DNA from: Branchiostoma floridae
Taxonomy: Eukaryota > Chordata > Leptocardii > Amphioxiformes > Branchiostomatidae
Direction: 5' to 3'
Assembly (NCBI RefSeq): GCF_000003815.2
Contig: NC_049989.1
Location: 3,199,691 to 3,263,690, forward strand
DNA: 64,000 nucleotides
Shown here piece by piece: positions 35,301 to 50,300 of this stretch (positions within the stretch are counted from its first letter, which is position 1; each line of letters opens with the position of its first letter). The position numbers and the translations under genes are program-made. The notes under the pieces are model-generated. The model saw only the letters and a list, made by a program, of their open reading frames with translations. It was not told the origin of the DNA and ran no database searches.

Positions 35301-38300
35301 ATGACCAAGGAGGGATCTTTGCAGACTTCGAAAACACTCGGTCCAGCCAGTATTCTGCTGTTATTATACACAGCAGCGAAATTCTCAATAACAGAAGATT
35401 CGCCCTACATGTGACGAGTAAACAGACAACACTTGATATTCTAAACAGCACAATTTCCAATAACAGCTGTCCTTATCAACCAGCTGTTGGATATGAAGGC
35501 GAAATGAAAGATGTAAATTTTACAAATAATCTCTTAGTCGGTAACAATGCCAGAGAAACATTGTCATTTTTGTTCGGAGATTATACTCGAGAATACGATT
35601 CTTCACAAATCTATGTTGTTGGTAACATCTTTCGTGACAATATTTACGATCCATCCCAGACCGACGGAAATTTTCAGCACAGCCAGCACCCAGATCATAC
35701 CTCGTGTAGTATTGAGATTGGCGGATATAAGCCCTACTATCATCTAAGTCACAACATGCTGGATAGTCCAGGCATGAACTACACTATGTGCAGTAGGGTC
35801 TATACAACTACCCCTGATGAGACGATTGACGCCAGGTACAACTGGTGGGGGACCGCAGTTGAAATTGAGATTCGGGACAAGATTTCTGACTTTGACGACT
35901 GGAACGACCGCGCGCCTGTAGATTACTTCCCGTACCTGACAGGCCCTGACTTATCCTCTCCACCAGCTGATCCCTCCAGCCGGGATGTTACCATGACAAC
36001 TGACAATATCGGAGGCAGGCTGTATCATTCTCTTCATCTAGGAAAGGATGGGGATCCCTATACCATCAAAGCAGATTTAACTATTTTGAAAAACGCCTCA
36101 CTTACAATAGATCCGGGGACTACTATTAAGGTGCATCCATGTGTTGGTTTATCAAGCCTCGGTTCTCTCGTCGCCCAAGGAACAAGAACAGAACCGATCC
36201 TTTTTGATCTTGCGGACGTGCTTGTTCACCAACCCCAGGTCCGGCTGGTGGGAGGGCGGTACCCTTGGGAAGGTCGTGTTGAGGTATTCTATAATGGAAC
36301 ATGGGGAACTGTCTGTGGGAGGCACACCTGGGACCCAAGAGACGCAAATGTCGTTTGCCGTGAGCTAGGGTATGGACCGTCTACAATACACAGCACGTAC
36401 TCTTTTGGACAAGGATCGGGACCTATATGGATTGGCTGGTCCGGCAGTAGTCCACACTGCACTGGAAATGAGATGAGTATATTCAACTGCCTTAGTGGCA
36501 CACCTGGTAATGTGGACACCAGCTGCACACATACTTACGATGTTGGGATAAGATGTAACACGAACACTCCGGTGTCGCCTCGACCAAAATGTAAAACCAA
36601 AAACTGGGGAGGAATCACATCAAAATCTGCAACCACTGCGGCCTTGACAAACTTGAAGTTCAGCAATACAGGCAATCTGCATGGGCGTTCACACGCAGCC
36701 ATATCCATTCAAGAAGCACAGGATTCTGCGGAAGTTTCTGATATTGAATTGTCTGACTTTGTAGGGACTGGAATACAGCTTGTAGCAGGCAAAACAGACA
36801 GAAGTGTTAAGAGTGTGAACATTTCACGTTGTAACGGGTATGCAGGTGTTTCTCTCACAGGCAGAAAGTCCAGTGCTATGTCATCAACAAATATTCGTAT
36901 CACCGACAGTGTCTTTACATCAGGGTCATTTGAACTCAAAACACACACTCAGGGTATTACGCACTGTATGAGTAATCCTGGATCTATTATGAGCCTATGT
37001 GCTAAGGAGCCTGACCTCCATCTCAAGAATAACATGTGCTTTATGGAGACAGGAAGGACAAGTTCAACGTGCTATAGGCACCTGTACGCAGGTGAGGGCA
37101 TTACAGTTGAACTCATTGTCTCATTCGTTCAATTTCGACCTTATTACTATAGGTCGGGTTTACTGGTTTTTGTGGATAGCAGCCAAACTCAACAGATTGG
37201 ACAGGTTACTCAATCGGACAACGGCAAGAAATACATTCGGTTTGTGTCCCAGACGACAATGAGTCTACGTTACGAATCCAATTATAATGACGACCATATC
37301 GTTGGAGAGGTCATTTTCTATAACGAGACAGGCGTTACTGATCCAGTTAAATTCATCATCGAGAACAGCATGGTTGAGAATACCACTGGAACAGTTATCA
37401 ACGTCACTGCAACTAATGGCGCAATCTTCGACATCCAACGTAACATGTTTCTGCGTAATCAACCTCATGCTGATAGTAACGAGCAAGCTGTGGTCAGTGG
37501 TGTTCTAATTGACTCCTTTGTCAGTGTAAGAAACAACTATATGGCTAACAACATGATGAAAGGCATATCTATTGATCTGACCAACCAGAAAGCTGGAAAT
37601 ATAACAGTTCTAGACAACCATTTCTTCAGGAACACAGGCGAGTCTACAATAATGGTGACAGGAAACAGCTACCGCACGACACAGCAACCCATACTAATAG
37701 ACAGTAACGTCTTTTCAAGCAATGACGTCCGTATCACACAGAGTATAGTGAAGTTCGAGAATGTTGATGGACAGTTGGACAACAACGTTTTCTTTAACAA
37801 CTCGGGACACCACGTTGTGAGTTGGGAAGGACGAAGCAGAACGAATAGCCGGCAGATCTGTGAGAACAATCTGTTCTACGACAACATCGGACTGACTCCA
37901 GGGGAGAAATACACCGTTCTTGTCTCAGCGGGACGAGATGTTCAACTGCACGGTAATGTCCTGACCAACCCGGCGAACGATGCTGAGCTGGCAACGGTGA
38001 ATAGGACAGGAGGTTACTCCGTAAATGCCACCCTGAATTGGTGGGGGTTCAACTCTACATCAGACGTATCTAAAAGGATCAGAGACATGAACGATCACGA
38101 GGACTGGCAACGGGTGCACTTTCAACCATGGATAGAGGAGGAAATAACTGATGGTAAGCTTACTTGTTAACGTTTACTCTCTGAGACATTGTTGTAAGAG
38201 TGTAGGGAAGTGAAGACAATAATAGTATGCAAAACTCTTTCCTTATGTGACAAAGCGGTATTGTTGATTAGCAATTTCTTAAAAGAAGTTTGCCTGATAT

Positions 38301-41300
38301 TCTATCGTAATAACTTCTGGCTCACTATCAATAAAAAAATCTGTATTAAAATATGATTGAATGACAGTGCAGATATTAACAAAATGTATGTCCAGATAAA
38401 AGCTCAACCTTCGAACATTAATGTTAAGGCATGGATAACTCTAATACTACCTAATATTCTGTTGTTGCTGTTATGTTACATGTTATATGTTATAGGTCCC
38501 TGTGGTTTAGGCTGGACCTACAGCAAGACTTTCAGCGCCTGTTACAGGTACATGGGTGGGGCACAGTCTTGGGACAGCGCTGTGCAATCCTGTCAGGTCT
38601 GTAACATTTGCTGTGGATTGTTTTAGCACATTGTGGTGATATACAATGACCACATGCATATAATATTGTTCATACATAATATCGATATATCAACATCTTG
38701 AGTCTACAGGATCATTTACACTATTGGTTCTGTTGTCTATACATTCGTTCATATATTTCCGTATTTACGCACTGTAAGGGTTATCTCCTTCTAGGATGTA
38801 GTTAGATTTGCCTAGCGAACAGAGCGTTTCAAATACTTCCGATCAGGTGGAAAGAAATATGAACAGCTTTGAGCATTTATCATCATATATGTTTGTCAAC
38901 TATTTGTTGTATATCCCTTTGTTTAATATTAACTGAAAAATCCGCCCACTTTCTCACTTAGGCTCAGTATTCTGTACTGACCAAGAGGTTTGCCGGTCCA
39001 GAGAGAAACTTCATCGACAGCTTGCTGATCACACGAAAGGTGCGCTTTGCGCCAGAAGTACCCGTTTGGATAGACAAACAAATGCAGGTAATTTGCTCAT
39101 GTTGGTGTGTCTTGATTCTTCTACAGCTCCTTGTCCTGTCTTTTAAAAGCTACGCAAACCAGTGATCACTAGCTTCAATAGTTCTATTTCTAACAATCTC
39201 CTGTATGTAGGTAATCTGTAGTCTCCTAGTCAGTATCACTTTTTCCACGTGTGTTCTTTTGCCGATAGTCACTGGACAACGCAACTACGAACTGTAAAAT
39301 TTATCTTGGAGACAACCTACAGACTGTTCAGGATGCATCGTGTGACTCTTTCTTCCCATACGTCTGCAAGAGACCTGTTGGTAAGACCACAATATAGTAT
39401 ACATTGCCGGAGTCTACATTGTAATTGCTACACCTTTCAGTAACAGGTTCTTGCATTACCTGACCCATTTATTAATTTGCCATATCTCAATACCGTTTCC
39501 TCTAATAATATGTATCTTATGTCTAATAGTATAATGTTATGTATGTATATCAAATACATTGCTACTACTTCTGTCAAATGTCAAATCTATAATTGAAACC
39601 TCTTGTAGCCAAAAAAGCTGGGGGAACGTATCCTCCTTACGTTTTGTGTCAATTGTATGTTAAAATGTGACAACATCTGATTTCAATTCGTGAATGTTGT
39701 TGGTATTTGTGTAAATTCAGGCAGAGACTGGAGATGTTGTTAAACTGTCTATTCTTGAACTGTGTTAGTAATGCTGCATAATGAGACTGCATGCTCGACT
39801 AAGGTCCAGTGGAGAAGTGATCGTAGATTCTTTGATTACACTATACTTAATATTCATGTTCTTGGGTTATACACATATTGGAAGGGTGTTTACTGCTATC
39901 TTACTCTTGTAACAGTGAAGACTTTCATGAGTTTTTCTTGTCATGACAGTCAATGAATGCCCGAACTCCTGCTCTCACCACGGACTTTGTGAAGGACGGA
40001 CCTGCATCTGCGGGCGAGGCTGGGAGGGAAAGGACTGTTCTAAGTTCAACTGTAAAGACAGGAATGATTGTAATACAGAGGAGCGTGGCATCTGCGTGGG
40101 GCCAAATATCTGCAGGTGCAGACATGGATGGCAGGTACGAATACACATTGCTCAGTAGCAAAATGTTTTGCAATGCACACGACATTCTGTCATGAACAAT
40201 TGTTTCTTCCCCCACACTTCTTCAGTATCTATTGACTGCAGTCCAATTCCTATTTGGTCATCTGCGTGCTGTATTTTCAGATGAAACCGATTGTGTCCCT
40301 CAGTCCTTGTTTTTCACTTGTATCTCTTCCATACTTCTATCATCTAGGGGCGAGCATGTACAGTCAGCTACTGCAACAGGTTCACCAGCTGCAAGTCCTG
40401 TACACGTGAGGTCGGCTGTGGATGGTGCGAGCAAAGACAAAGTTGTGAATCTGGGCAGTACAGCAAACCAGACGTATTTGGATGTGTGTCGTGGTTCTAC
40501 CACAGCTGTTTCACAGTGGGGAAACGGGATCAATGCTCAAGCCAAATAGAGGTATTTCCTCAGAGTAATTGTCCGTATTTGTTATCATTGTTGGTAACTG
40601 ATAGAATTCTAGAAACTGGCCATAATTCATATATGATTTCCAGTATTGTTTCAGATCTCAACATTAGTGTTTTCTTCATTGTCCTGCTGCTTTGCAAATG
40701 TTTATCATGATATGTTTGTCACTTCATCACAGGTCATGGACTGTGAGAAAATACAATGCAACCCCTCCCTCTCAACAACTACCGTGGAATCCTGTCTGAG
40801 GTGTCGAGATATAGAAGGGTGCTTCAAGGACTTGGTGAGTTATCAATATATCCATATCCTCATATTCTACTGCCTGCAGCATATTACTCTATGGTATGGT
40901 AGCAGTGAGTGTAGGAATAGAATCGAGAGGATGATATTTTTGCAGTTATCACCCAATTCCATCGGTGTACGTTTACATGGAAAATTATTTTCTGCCAACC
41001 TTTGCTGCATAAATGTTGATTCACGATGTTACAGTATTTACGCCTAGGAAAGCCACTAAAAAGTGCAATCCTTTCCTATATTTACATTGTAGCAAATATC
41101 TACACAAATTAATGATCAAATAGACAATTTGGTTACATGCAATGCGCTGCACAATAAATCTATATTACGCCAGTAGTCCCAATCATATAGACATACATAT
41201 ATGCTAATCATGGCCTCTACAATGTTTTGCACAACATGTAACCAATAAACAGCGTTGCCATAACCATTACGGAATGGAAATCTAATCATATTAGGGCGAA

Positions 41301-44300
41301 GAGTATTGCAGCGTGTGGAATGAAGATCAGTGTCCCAAGGGTTTCATCCACCCACTGTACAACGACACCACGCGCATTGAGAAGATTCTGATCGGCCATA
41401 ACGTGAAGTACGTCCCGTCAGACGACAACATCTTGTACCGGTGTCCTGTCCGCTTCTCCAGCTGGGGAGCCACCATGTTTGTGAATGAAGGGAACCTGGA
41501 CATCCGGATCGGTCAGGTGCTGTCTAGTCCTCAGGCAAACGGTGTACTACACAAGGTGGAACAAGTGAGAAGGACAGGTGAGAAAACTTTCTAACGATAC
41601 TGCTTTCACTTATTCACGTCGATAGTGTACATTAACTTTATACCCCTTGAGTCGCTTTGCAAAATTGATTCCGAAGAACTGACTTTTGCGTTGTTTTTTG
41701 GACTGCAGAAGGTTACACGGTGATAGTAGCACACCCCGCCACTCTGGAGGACATGCTGGATTACAGTGACTTCAGCCAGGAGGTTCAGCTGGAGATGGCT
41801 GTGGACATGAAGAGGAACGAGGGAGCTCCTGAGCTGTCTGTGGTGGAGAGGGTGCTGAGTGGAAACGGGGCATGTACCTTTAATGGGAGCGCTGTTCGTG
41901 TCATAGCGGAAGGTGTGTAGTTTCAGGCGTTCTTTGTGTATGCAAAATGTTCATTATCTCTCAATAGAGATACATATGTATACATAGGTGGTATAGGACT
42001 ATTGCCGTATATAAGAAATTCTTCTCAGGAAATTTTGTTCTCTTAACATATAATCTGTACCTGATACTTGCTTTTGGAATTTTGCACATGACGTTTTATG
42101 GTATACAATATTTACCGGAATGTGAGAAGTAAATTTTGCAACATTATATTGTGATTCAAACTTGCTACAATTGTTTTTGAACAAACAGATGTCTCTGTCT
42201 ACAAGTGTATTGGCACCCGGGCTATGAATGAAGGAGAAGGCAGCTACCACCTGCTGATGAGAGACATCCCTGATCACCTATCAGTCGGTGACGTCATTGT
42301 AAGTAACCACAGTAACGGGATACTGGAGCAGGTTATCAAGCAGACAACTACACCTCACGGAGTTTTCATACAAACTCAGTTGCAGGACTGCTTTGCAGAT
42401 TTTACGTAAGTTAAAATCATTTTTAAACCAAAGTGAATCTAGATCTTGAGTTGGGATGTATCATAATTGAACATCCTTCTTAGTCATCAGTTGCTAGCGT
42501 ATGTGCTCTTCCTTTATATCTTCCTAATCAATTTTACCTGTTGAACTCACTATAACCAAGGATTTTATCATTAAGGAAGCCGTAATCAATACAAAATTAA
42601 TATGAGAAAAAAAGCTACATGATGAACATTTGTGTGTGATGATCTCTGCCGATGACTATGTGAAGTTAAATGGATTTTCTTAGCTTCCGGGAGGACCTGA
42701 ATACAGCGGACGGGACAACCCTTCCCGCCTCCCTGCCGTGTTCGGGCGGACCGGACGGGGCACACGGGCTGCTCATCGTAGACTCTGCAGGACAGGAAGT
42801 GGACCTGGAGACTGGCGATGTGGTGGTGGGGAGAAGGAGTGGCAGGTTGCTGGCAAAAGTGAGTTCGTCATGTGTTAGATGTAGCCTCCTTCGCTGGCGG
42901 TTATTGTTGGGGGAAGTGCCATTTCGCGATTTTCATCGTATGGGCCAGCTTCTTATGCCACAAAGGTAGTGCAGCGGGCGTATACTCACCTACCTTCGCG
43001 GCACACTCGTGGGAGGTTGTGTGAAAGGCGAATATGTTGATATTTACGAATTATCGACCGGTATGCCATGCCAAACACCAAAATTTCCATGGTGGTGATC
43101 TAAAACGATTTGGCTGTTTCTCACCTTTTAGATTCTGAGTATCACCACCGCTCCGGGGCACACGCTAGTGGAAGTGGAGCCTATCCTGAGCAGGTCTACC
43201 ATGAAAATGCCGTCAAGAAGACGACGGCGGGAAGATGTCACCGTATCTCCAGCCAGAGAACGTTTCGACATCGTCTTCGAAGATCAATTCTGTGTAAGAC
43301 TGCTTTCACAGGAATTGTAATCAAGGATTATTCATTGTCATTAAGCAGTGTAACGTTAGTAACACAACTGAATTTTAGTCTGAGAAATTCAGGTATACCA
43401 CACATCCAAATATTTGAAGATTTGAACCACAAATTTATACGATGCCTCAGTTACTCACTCAGGACTAGATATAAGAAACCATCCGATACGACATACTCAC
43501 AGAGAGATTATATGAAAAGAACAAAACGACATCCATCTTTAGGATTGGCGATACAAGGGAACTGCTGGTACTGCAACATACCACGAAAGGAAATGCAATT
43601 ATTTTAGTATAAAGTTAACCCACATAATCCAATGTATTTTACAGGACGTCACCGATAAATATAGCATCAAACTATCTACAAGTGGAGAACTCTCGACTGA
43701 CATCAAACTTTCGCTCGAAGTTTCCACGTCAGAGTTTCGAACACCCACACTTAAAAATGTAACCGCTTCCTTCATCGGTGGACGACTAGAAGTAGGACTG
43801 GAAGGTACCATAGAAGTTTGGGAGAGGTGAGTAGTACTGACAATACATTTTATGGATGGTAGACGTATGCGTACGGAATACAGCTTGAATTGTTTTTTTT
43901 ATATTTCAGCCATACCATAGGTATGGTGAAATATATTGTATTCGTAATGTTTCTTTCTTTCTTTCTTTCTCCTGTCAAATCTTCAGAACACGGTATCTCC
44001 GTTGTTCCTCAACCGAATGACTTGAAATTTGGCACAAGGGTAGAGTGGGCCAATACCCTCGGGCGTTTTTTTCATTTTTTTCATATCTGTCTCTTAAATG
44101 ATTTTATTAAGGTTTTTTGGTCATCTTAAGACCAAAACTGTATATTTGGGCCCCCTGTACCCTGGTATTATAACCGAATGAGCTGAAATTTGGCACAGAT
44201 GTGCCTTGATAAGTCCCCCATATAGATTCAATATCAGTTTTGGTGTACAGTACAACAAAATGCTTATTTTTGCGATTTTTTGAACAATTTTTGACCAAAA

Positions 44301-47300
44301 AAGGACACTTTGGGCCCCTGTACCCTGGTATTACAACCAAATGAGCTGAAATTTGACAGAGATGTGCCTTGATAATGCCCCCATATAAATTCAATAACAC
44401 TTTTGGTGTACAGTACAACAAAATGCTTATTTTTGCGATTTTTTGACCAATTTTTGACCAAAAAAGGACACTTTTGGCTCCTGTACCTTGGTATTGCAAC
44501 CGAATGAGCTGAAATTTGACACAGATGTGCCTTGATAATCCCTTCATATAAATTCAATAACACTTTTGGTGTACAGTGCAACAAAATGCTTATTTTTGCG
44601 ATTTTTGGCCAATTTTTGACCAAAAAAGGACACTTTTGGCTCCTGTACCCTGGTATTACAATTAAATGACCTGAAATTTGGTATAGATAGGCATTAGATA
44701 CTTGGTAACAAGATTCAAGTAAAATTTTTGACATAAACAACTTTAAAATGATTAATTTTGGCACTTTTCTGAGGGGAAATTTGTTTTCTTTTGGCCTCCT
44801 GACGTGACCTTCCGTGACCCCGCACAGAGCCACACCTGTGCGCGTCAGCCGGAGAGTTAATTGAATCAAAGACCTAGCCAATCAGCGAAGAGGAGGCCAA
44901 AGGCTAATTAATATTCATAAGCGGGGCCTCATGATCCCGTATATAGCAGTGTTCCCGCCAGGGGGAGCAAAGCCCGCCTAAGGCTCTCGCATTTTAGACT
45001 ATTCAGAAGGCTTTATATTGTATCAGTTCTTAGGGGCATATCTATGATAATCGCAGCAGTCACTTCTCTTCAGGAGTTTAGCGTAACACTGTTTCAGGTC
45101 AAACCGTCAAAGGCAACTAAAAACAAACTTTAACGTTACTGAGTTCAACAGTACTTATAACTTGTTATCCGAAGTTGAAACGCTAGCGATGGTATTTTCG
45201 CTGCGCTGTTAGCTCCGTGCGACTGTTGTTGACGGTCTTATAACGGTATATTTTGCACCCCTGTACCCTGGTATGAGTAACATTTGGTATAGATAGGCAT
45301 AATATAGTTGGTAAAATGATCCAAGTAAAATTTTTGGCATAAAGTACTGTAAAAGGCTTAATTACAGCACTTTTTTTAGGGGAAATTGGTTTTCTTTCGT
45401 TCTCCATGCCGTGACCTTTCGGACGTTCACCCCACAGAGCCGACATCTGCACCTGCGTCTAGCCGGCAGGAAGAGTTAATTCAATTAATGGTTCAGCCAA
45501 TCAGCGAAGAGGAAAGCGAAGGCTAATTAATATTCATAAGCGGGACCACACAATACGTTAACTTGAAGACTCAGGCCGTACAGACTTCTCGCCAGGATTT
45601 TTTCAAAGCGTCGGACAGGGGTCTGGGGGCCGCCGAATGTCCCTGGCGGGGTCCAGGGACAGGGCCACTGTGGGGGGGACCCAGGTGGGCGAAGCCCCCC
45701 CGGAAGCTCTTGCATTTTAGGCTATTGAGAAGGCTTCTTTTATCAGTTTTTTTAGGGCCATATCTACGATAATCGTAGCAGTCACTTATTTCTCTTCAGC
45801 AGTTTGACTTTAAAATATTTCGGGTCAAAGCTTCAAAGACAACTAAAACCTCATAAACAACAAACTTTACTTAGCTCAACAGTATACAAAAATATTGTAC
45901 GGGTTGCCATCCTTAGTTGAAGCGCTTATTTATAGCGCTAGTATCTTCGCTGCGCCGTTAGCCGCCGTGCGACTTTTGTTGACGGTCTGATATCCCTACG
46001 TCGCCGCCTCGCTGATATTCCCACGGACATGTTTAAAAAAAAATACCCAGCAAAAAACGCTGTTCTGCGTCAAATTCTATTCTATAAAACTCAGTGTTAC
46101 AGTCTAAATATTTTGTAGAAGCACCGCTGTAGGAAAGAAGGTCCAAGCAATGTAAAACATCACGTAGCATGAAGTTCGCTGTCAACTGGCACACAGCACA
46201 TGACTGTTTGAAACTCTAAGTCTAATCAACAGCCGTGTTTGATTGATAGCCGGCGGTCCTATGATGAATTCGGCGAAAGGTGCGTTAGTTAGAAAATCTG
46301 CGTTTAGTTTTGATACGTAATTATAAGTTAGACAGTGGCGAGAATGATTATTTTCTCATCAATATTTCTCTTCAGAATTATTTGAACTTAATTGTACATC
46401 TAAACAATTGGCTTACCTGTGCAATGTTTATATGATTAATGATCAGTGTACTGAAATCATGTGTAACGTATGGCTCCTAGTCAATAGATCAGCATTTTCT
46501 CTATAGTGACCACCTGTCTATAGTGGCCACATTTCCTAGTGCTGTTGTTGTTTGGCATAAACTTTGAACATTTAAATTGTTAGTAACTTTAAGCTGCCAG
46601 AGTTTCAGCCCAATAAAACACTCTCAGCGCCAGGGTATGAACAGACTGACCAGACAGACGAAAATAAATCCTCGAACAAGGTTCAATCGTATCTTCCGGG
46701 TCTGGCAGGAAGTTGTTAAACTAAAATAAGAATAGGCTCGATGGTTGATTGCATACAAAGTAAAACAGTTTAACAGTTTTACAGCTTGAAGAAAACAAAC
46801 GCTCCTACAGTACCTGCACCTGCTTGATAATTATTAAATCGTATGCCCTACTTGAATAAAAAAAGTTCATTGCAATAATAAATGTACCCACATCACAAGG
46901 AGCTTATACTTTTTTAAACTTACACCTAGTTATCGTACTGAAAATTGTTAATGACATTACATGAAGTCATTCAACAATTTTCAGTCATGATGAAAATTTT
47001 CTGAATGGAAGGTGTGATTATTGTCATTTTCTGAAAAATAGAAGCAAGCTCTGTTTTTACCTGGAGTCAATTCACAATACCAGTCCACTTTGGGGGATAA
47101 TGTACTGTTAAGAGGATGTTCCATTTTTGCGCAGGGGTGATTTGGAACAGTCCAATGTTGCGTGGGAAGGGGTATGGCTGAAATATGCTGTATTTGCTCT
47201 TAAGCAAATGTCGGCCTTTCTAGTTATTCTATATGATTGAGACTAATATAAATATCTGAAATACAGTATTATTTTTCAGCTTATCCTGTGTTAAACAATT

Positions 47301-50300
47301 TGAATTAACTTACCATCCATATATCTTACAATCTCTCAATTGTAAATTTTGCGTTTCATCCCCTTAGCATACAGGCGAAAGGCGGTTTTCAATTGCCAGA
47401 GTTGTCGCCTGCCTACGTCTCTCTGTGTGTAGGAAGCAGATTGTGCATACCAGCCAAAATATGGGCGGACCTTGAAACATCGTATAACATCTCCACTGAG
47501 GTAGGTCTCTTTCGTCGTTTGCATTGGGTAAGAAACACATTGCTTTGTTTATCCAATGATATCATCATCAGAAAACCAAGTATATGAGTGTAAGCTAAAG
47601 AAAACTATCTTAAGTATGCATCACAACTGATTCCCTTAAACTGCCATCTATTAACAGACTGTGGCGCTATTTATTGTTTTTTGTTTTTGTTTTCAGTACC
47701 ATGTTGCGTTTGCTGTATATAACTCTCCTATGATCCATTTATGATCCAGGGTCCAGGTAGTATTCAAGTGGCCTCCATTGTGAAAAAAACAGATATTGAC
47801 GGTAGTGGAAGCTGGCAGCCACAAGAAGGAGGTCAATGGTTCGCGTTTGTCCAGAATGAGGAATCCGTGAGTATTTTACGAAATTCTACATCTTATATGG
47901 TCACTGATAATTTAAACAAAATCTATAAGACTCAAACATCTTTATGTAGAACGTAGAATGTCAAACGACTCTTTATTATAGTTGTAACGTGAGATCGCGT
48001 GGCGCATTCAGCAGTGCCCAAAGGTTCCGAGTTCGAATCCTGCCCTGTCACCGATCTTGTGCCCTTGGGAAAGGCACTATAGACGGCTTTCCTCACATAA
48101 CTCATGAGTGCCGAGCTGCGGCTAGTGGCAGTGACAGGCCTTTGTGGCAGTCGCAGGTCAGCTTCTCAGGCTGACCTAGACGTCATTGACCCCAGCACCT
48201 TGCGTTGGAAGGTCTTCCAGGTGTACCTGACTGATTCAATTAAGTGACCAGCCAATGAGCTAGCATGATTAATCAAATGATCTGGAACTTGGTACAGGGA
48301 TACAACAGGACTTCAAAATGTTTTGTCTGGAGGTTTTGGACCATTTTTTATCCACAAATATGTAATCGGGAAGAATCCATTCATGCACATAAATCCAGTT
48401 TTGGAACTTAATTTTGGACTGGGATGGTGATTCAAAATTATTTTTTGGTGTTGTTCATCTTACATATGGATACCACTGCAAGAGTCCATTCTCATGTGCG
48501 TGTTGCAATGTTTTCTTTAAATGTGGGATTTAGTGGAAGTGTTTAAACTGGTCCATGTTAACTGCAAGAGTCCATTCTTGCGCGTATTTCTCAAATTCAC
48601 TCTTGGAACAGTCATCAGTCATATTGGGTGCAAAATGGTTGAAAAATATATCAAAAGCCGTTATTTCTAATCATCAAGCACTTTGAGCTGACAAAGTTAC
48701 GTCCTCTTTTTCAATTAAGGACAGCAGTATAGATATGACATTCTCTGGAACTGCAGACGAAAGTGGCCATCCCGTCGGATTGGAGCTAAAAGTAAATTTA
48801 TTATTTTACATCGAGTTTCCCACATCTGGAGAAAGTGAAGAGGAAGAATGGGCAATGCTATCAGGTACGCTATATGTATATTTCTACTCAACCATAATTG
48901 TGAATCATAGTTCAACTGCTATCCCCACAGTACGAGTATGTGCCGAAAGAATCTTCTTTTGAAAGATTAAAAATGTTCGCTAATCTCTTATGTCTGTTCC
49001 CAGGTGTAGCTGACGGAGAGGATGTTTTTACATACAGTATCACAACATCCATTCAATCACAATCACTCCTGCTTGTATCAGACCAGTCGTGTTCCATTGA
49101 GTGCCCGAATTCACAGGAAGTTAGCGTCACCTCATTGTTGGACTATCTGAAAGGGACATTCAACGTAATAGCAGGAAACAAGGATTACTATCAGCCTCAG
49201 GAACAAAATGATACATGGAGACATGAGGATTGGATGGACTCGCACAGGTTAGAAATCAAAATATCTTACTGTGTTTAGATGTATTGATACCAACTGCAAC
49301 TGTGATGGGGTTATATTGAGACTGTAAAGACCATTCGGATGCAAGTTTTGGTAGGCAACAATTATTGTGGGTTTGTTTCAGTGTACGCTCGTACATGTAT
49401 TTAAAGAGACGAAAACAAAGATTTTCAATTTCAGGTATCAATGACATGTTATGACAAGTGTCATGAAATGCTATCGTATTAGAAATTTGGTAATATTTTT
49501 CCGATACATTCTCCTATATTTCAGATATTGTAAAGCACTGCCTTCAAGTATTGATAACTGCACTAACGTGTGCTCGTGCCCCGATGGAGCAACAGGGATG
49601 CCGCACCCAACTATCGAGGATTTCTGCATGTGTCCTTGTAACTGTTCGAATGGGAATATGAGCTTCACGGTACCGGTATGATTCGGCTTCATTATTTGTG
49701 ATGATGATTTCCTCCGATAAGTACATAAACAATAAGACCACTTTGATAAGTACACGAATATAACTTCGTTGTTGCTAGGTGGCAACCAAAGTCTTACGGA
49801 AAGTTGCATCACCCATAGCTCCTATCTATTCTCCGAAATAGCACCCCGACATTTCTGCGGCCGAATGCAACTGCGATGTCTGCCCCGATGGAAACTTCAA
49901 AACGGTCAACAGCCAAGAAGGCCACTTATACTGCCCATGCGTGTGTCCTGACAACAGCAAATCAGAACTAACCAGTTCAGGGAAATGTGACGTAAGTTAT
50001 GTTGTATACTATAAAATGTGATATACCATTCTGTTATTTCAGAGTTTCTATCGTGTGCAACATTCTCCCTTTAGCTTAAGTCATACAAAAACAGATCTCG
50101 ACTGCACTCAACCATACCGCAATGTATTAGTGTAGAACATCATCAGTACAAAACAACACTGACTTACACTACATCTTTCTGTTGACAGTGTTCCTGTACC
50201 TGCGCAGATGGCAGCAAGGATGTAGTGTTGAGCGATGGCAGCTGTCCGTGTAGGTGCACATGTAAAAACTGCCACGAGTCGGTTCGAATTCGCGGTCCTG

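Noticed and set aside
44107-44881. Two antisense frames of 146 and 205 codons in bark-B intron 16
   Set aside because: They are produced by the ~170 bp tandem repeat having a unit length compatible with an open frame. The content is repetitive and hydrophobic, with no domain.
48000-48075. Possible tRNA gene
   Set aside because: A- and B-box-like motifs are present but no acceptor stem or anticodon arm pairs properly; it fits a tRNA-derived SINE.
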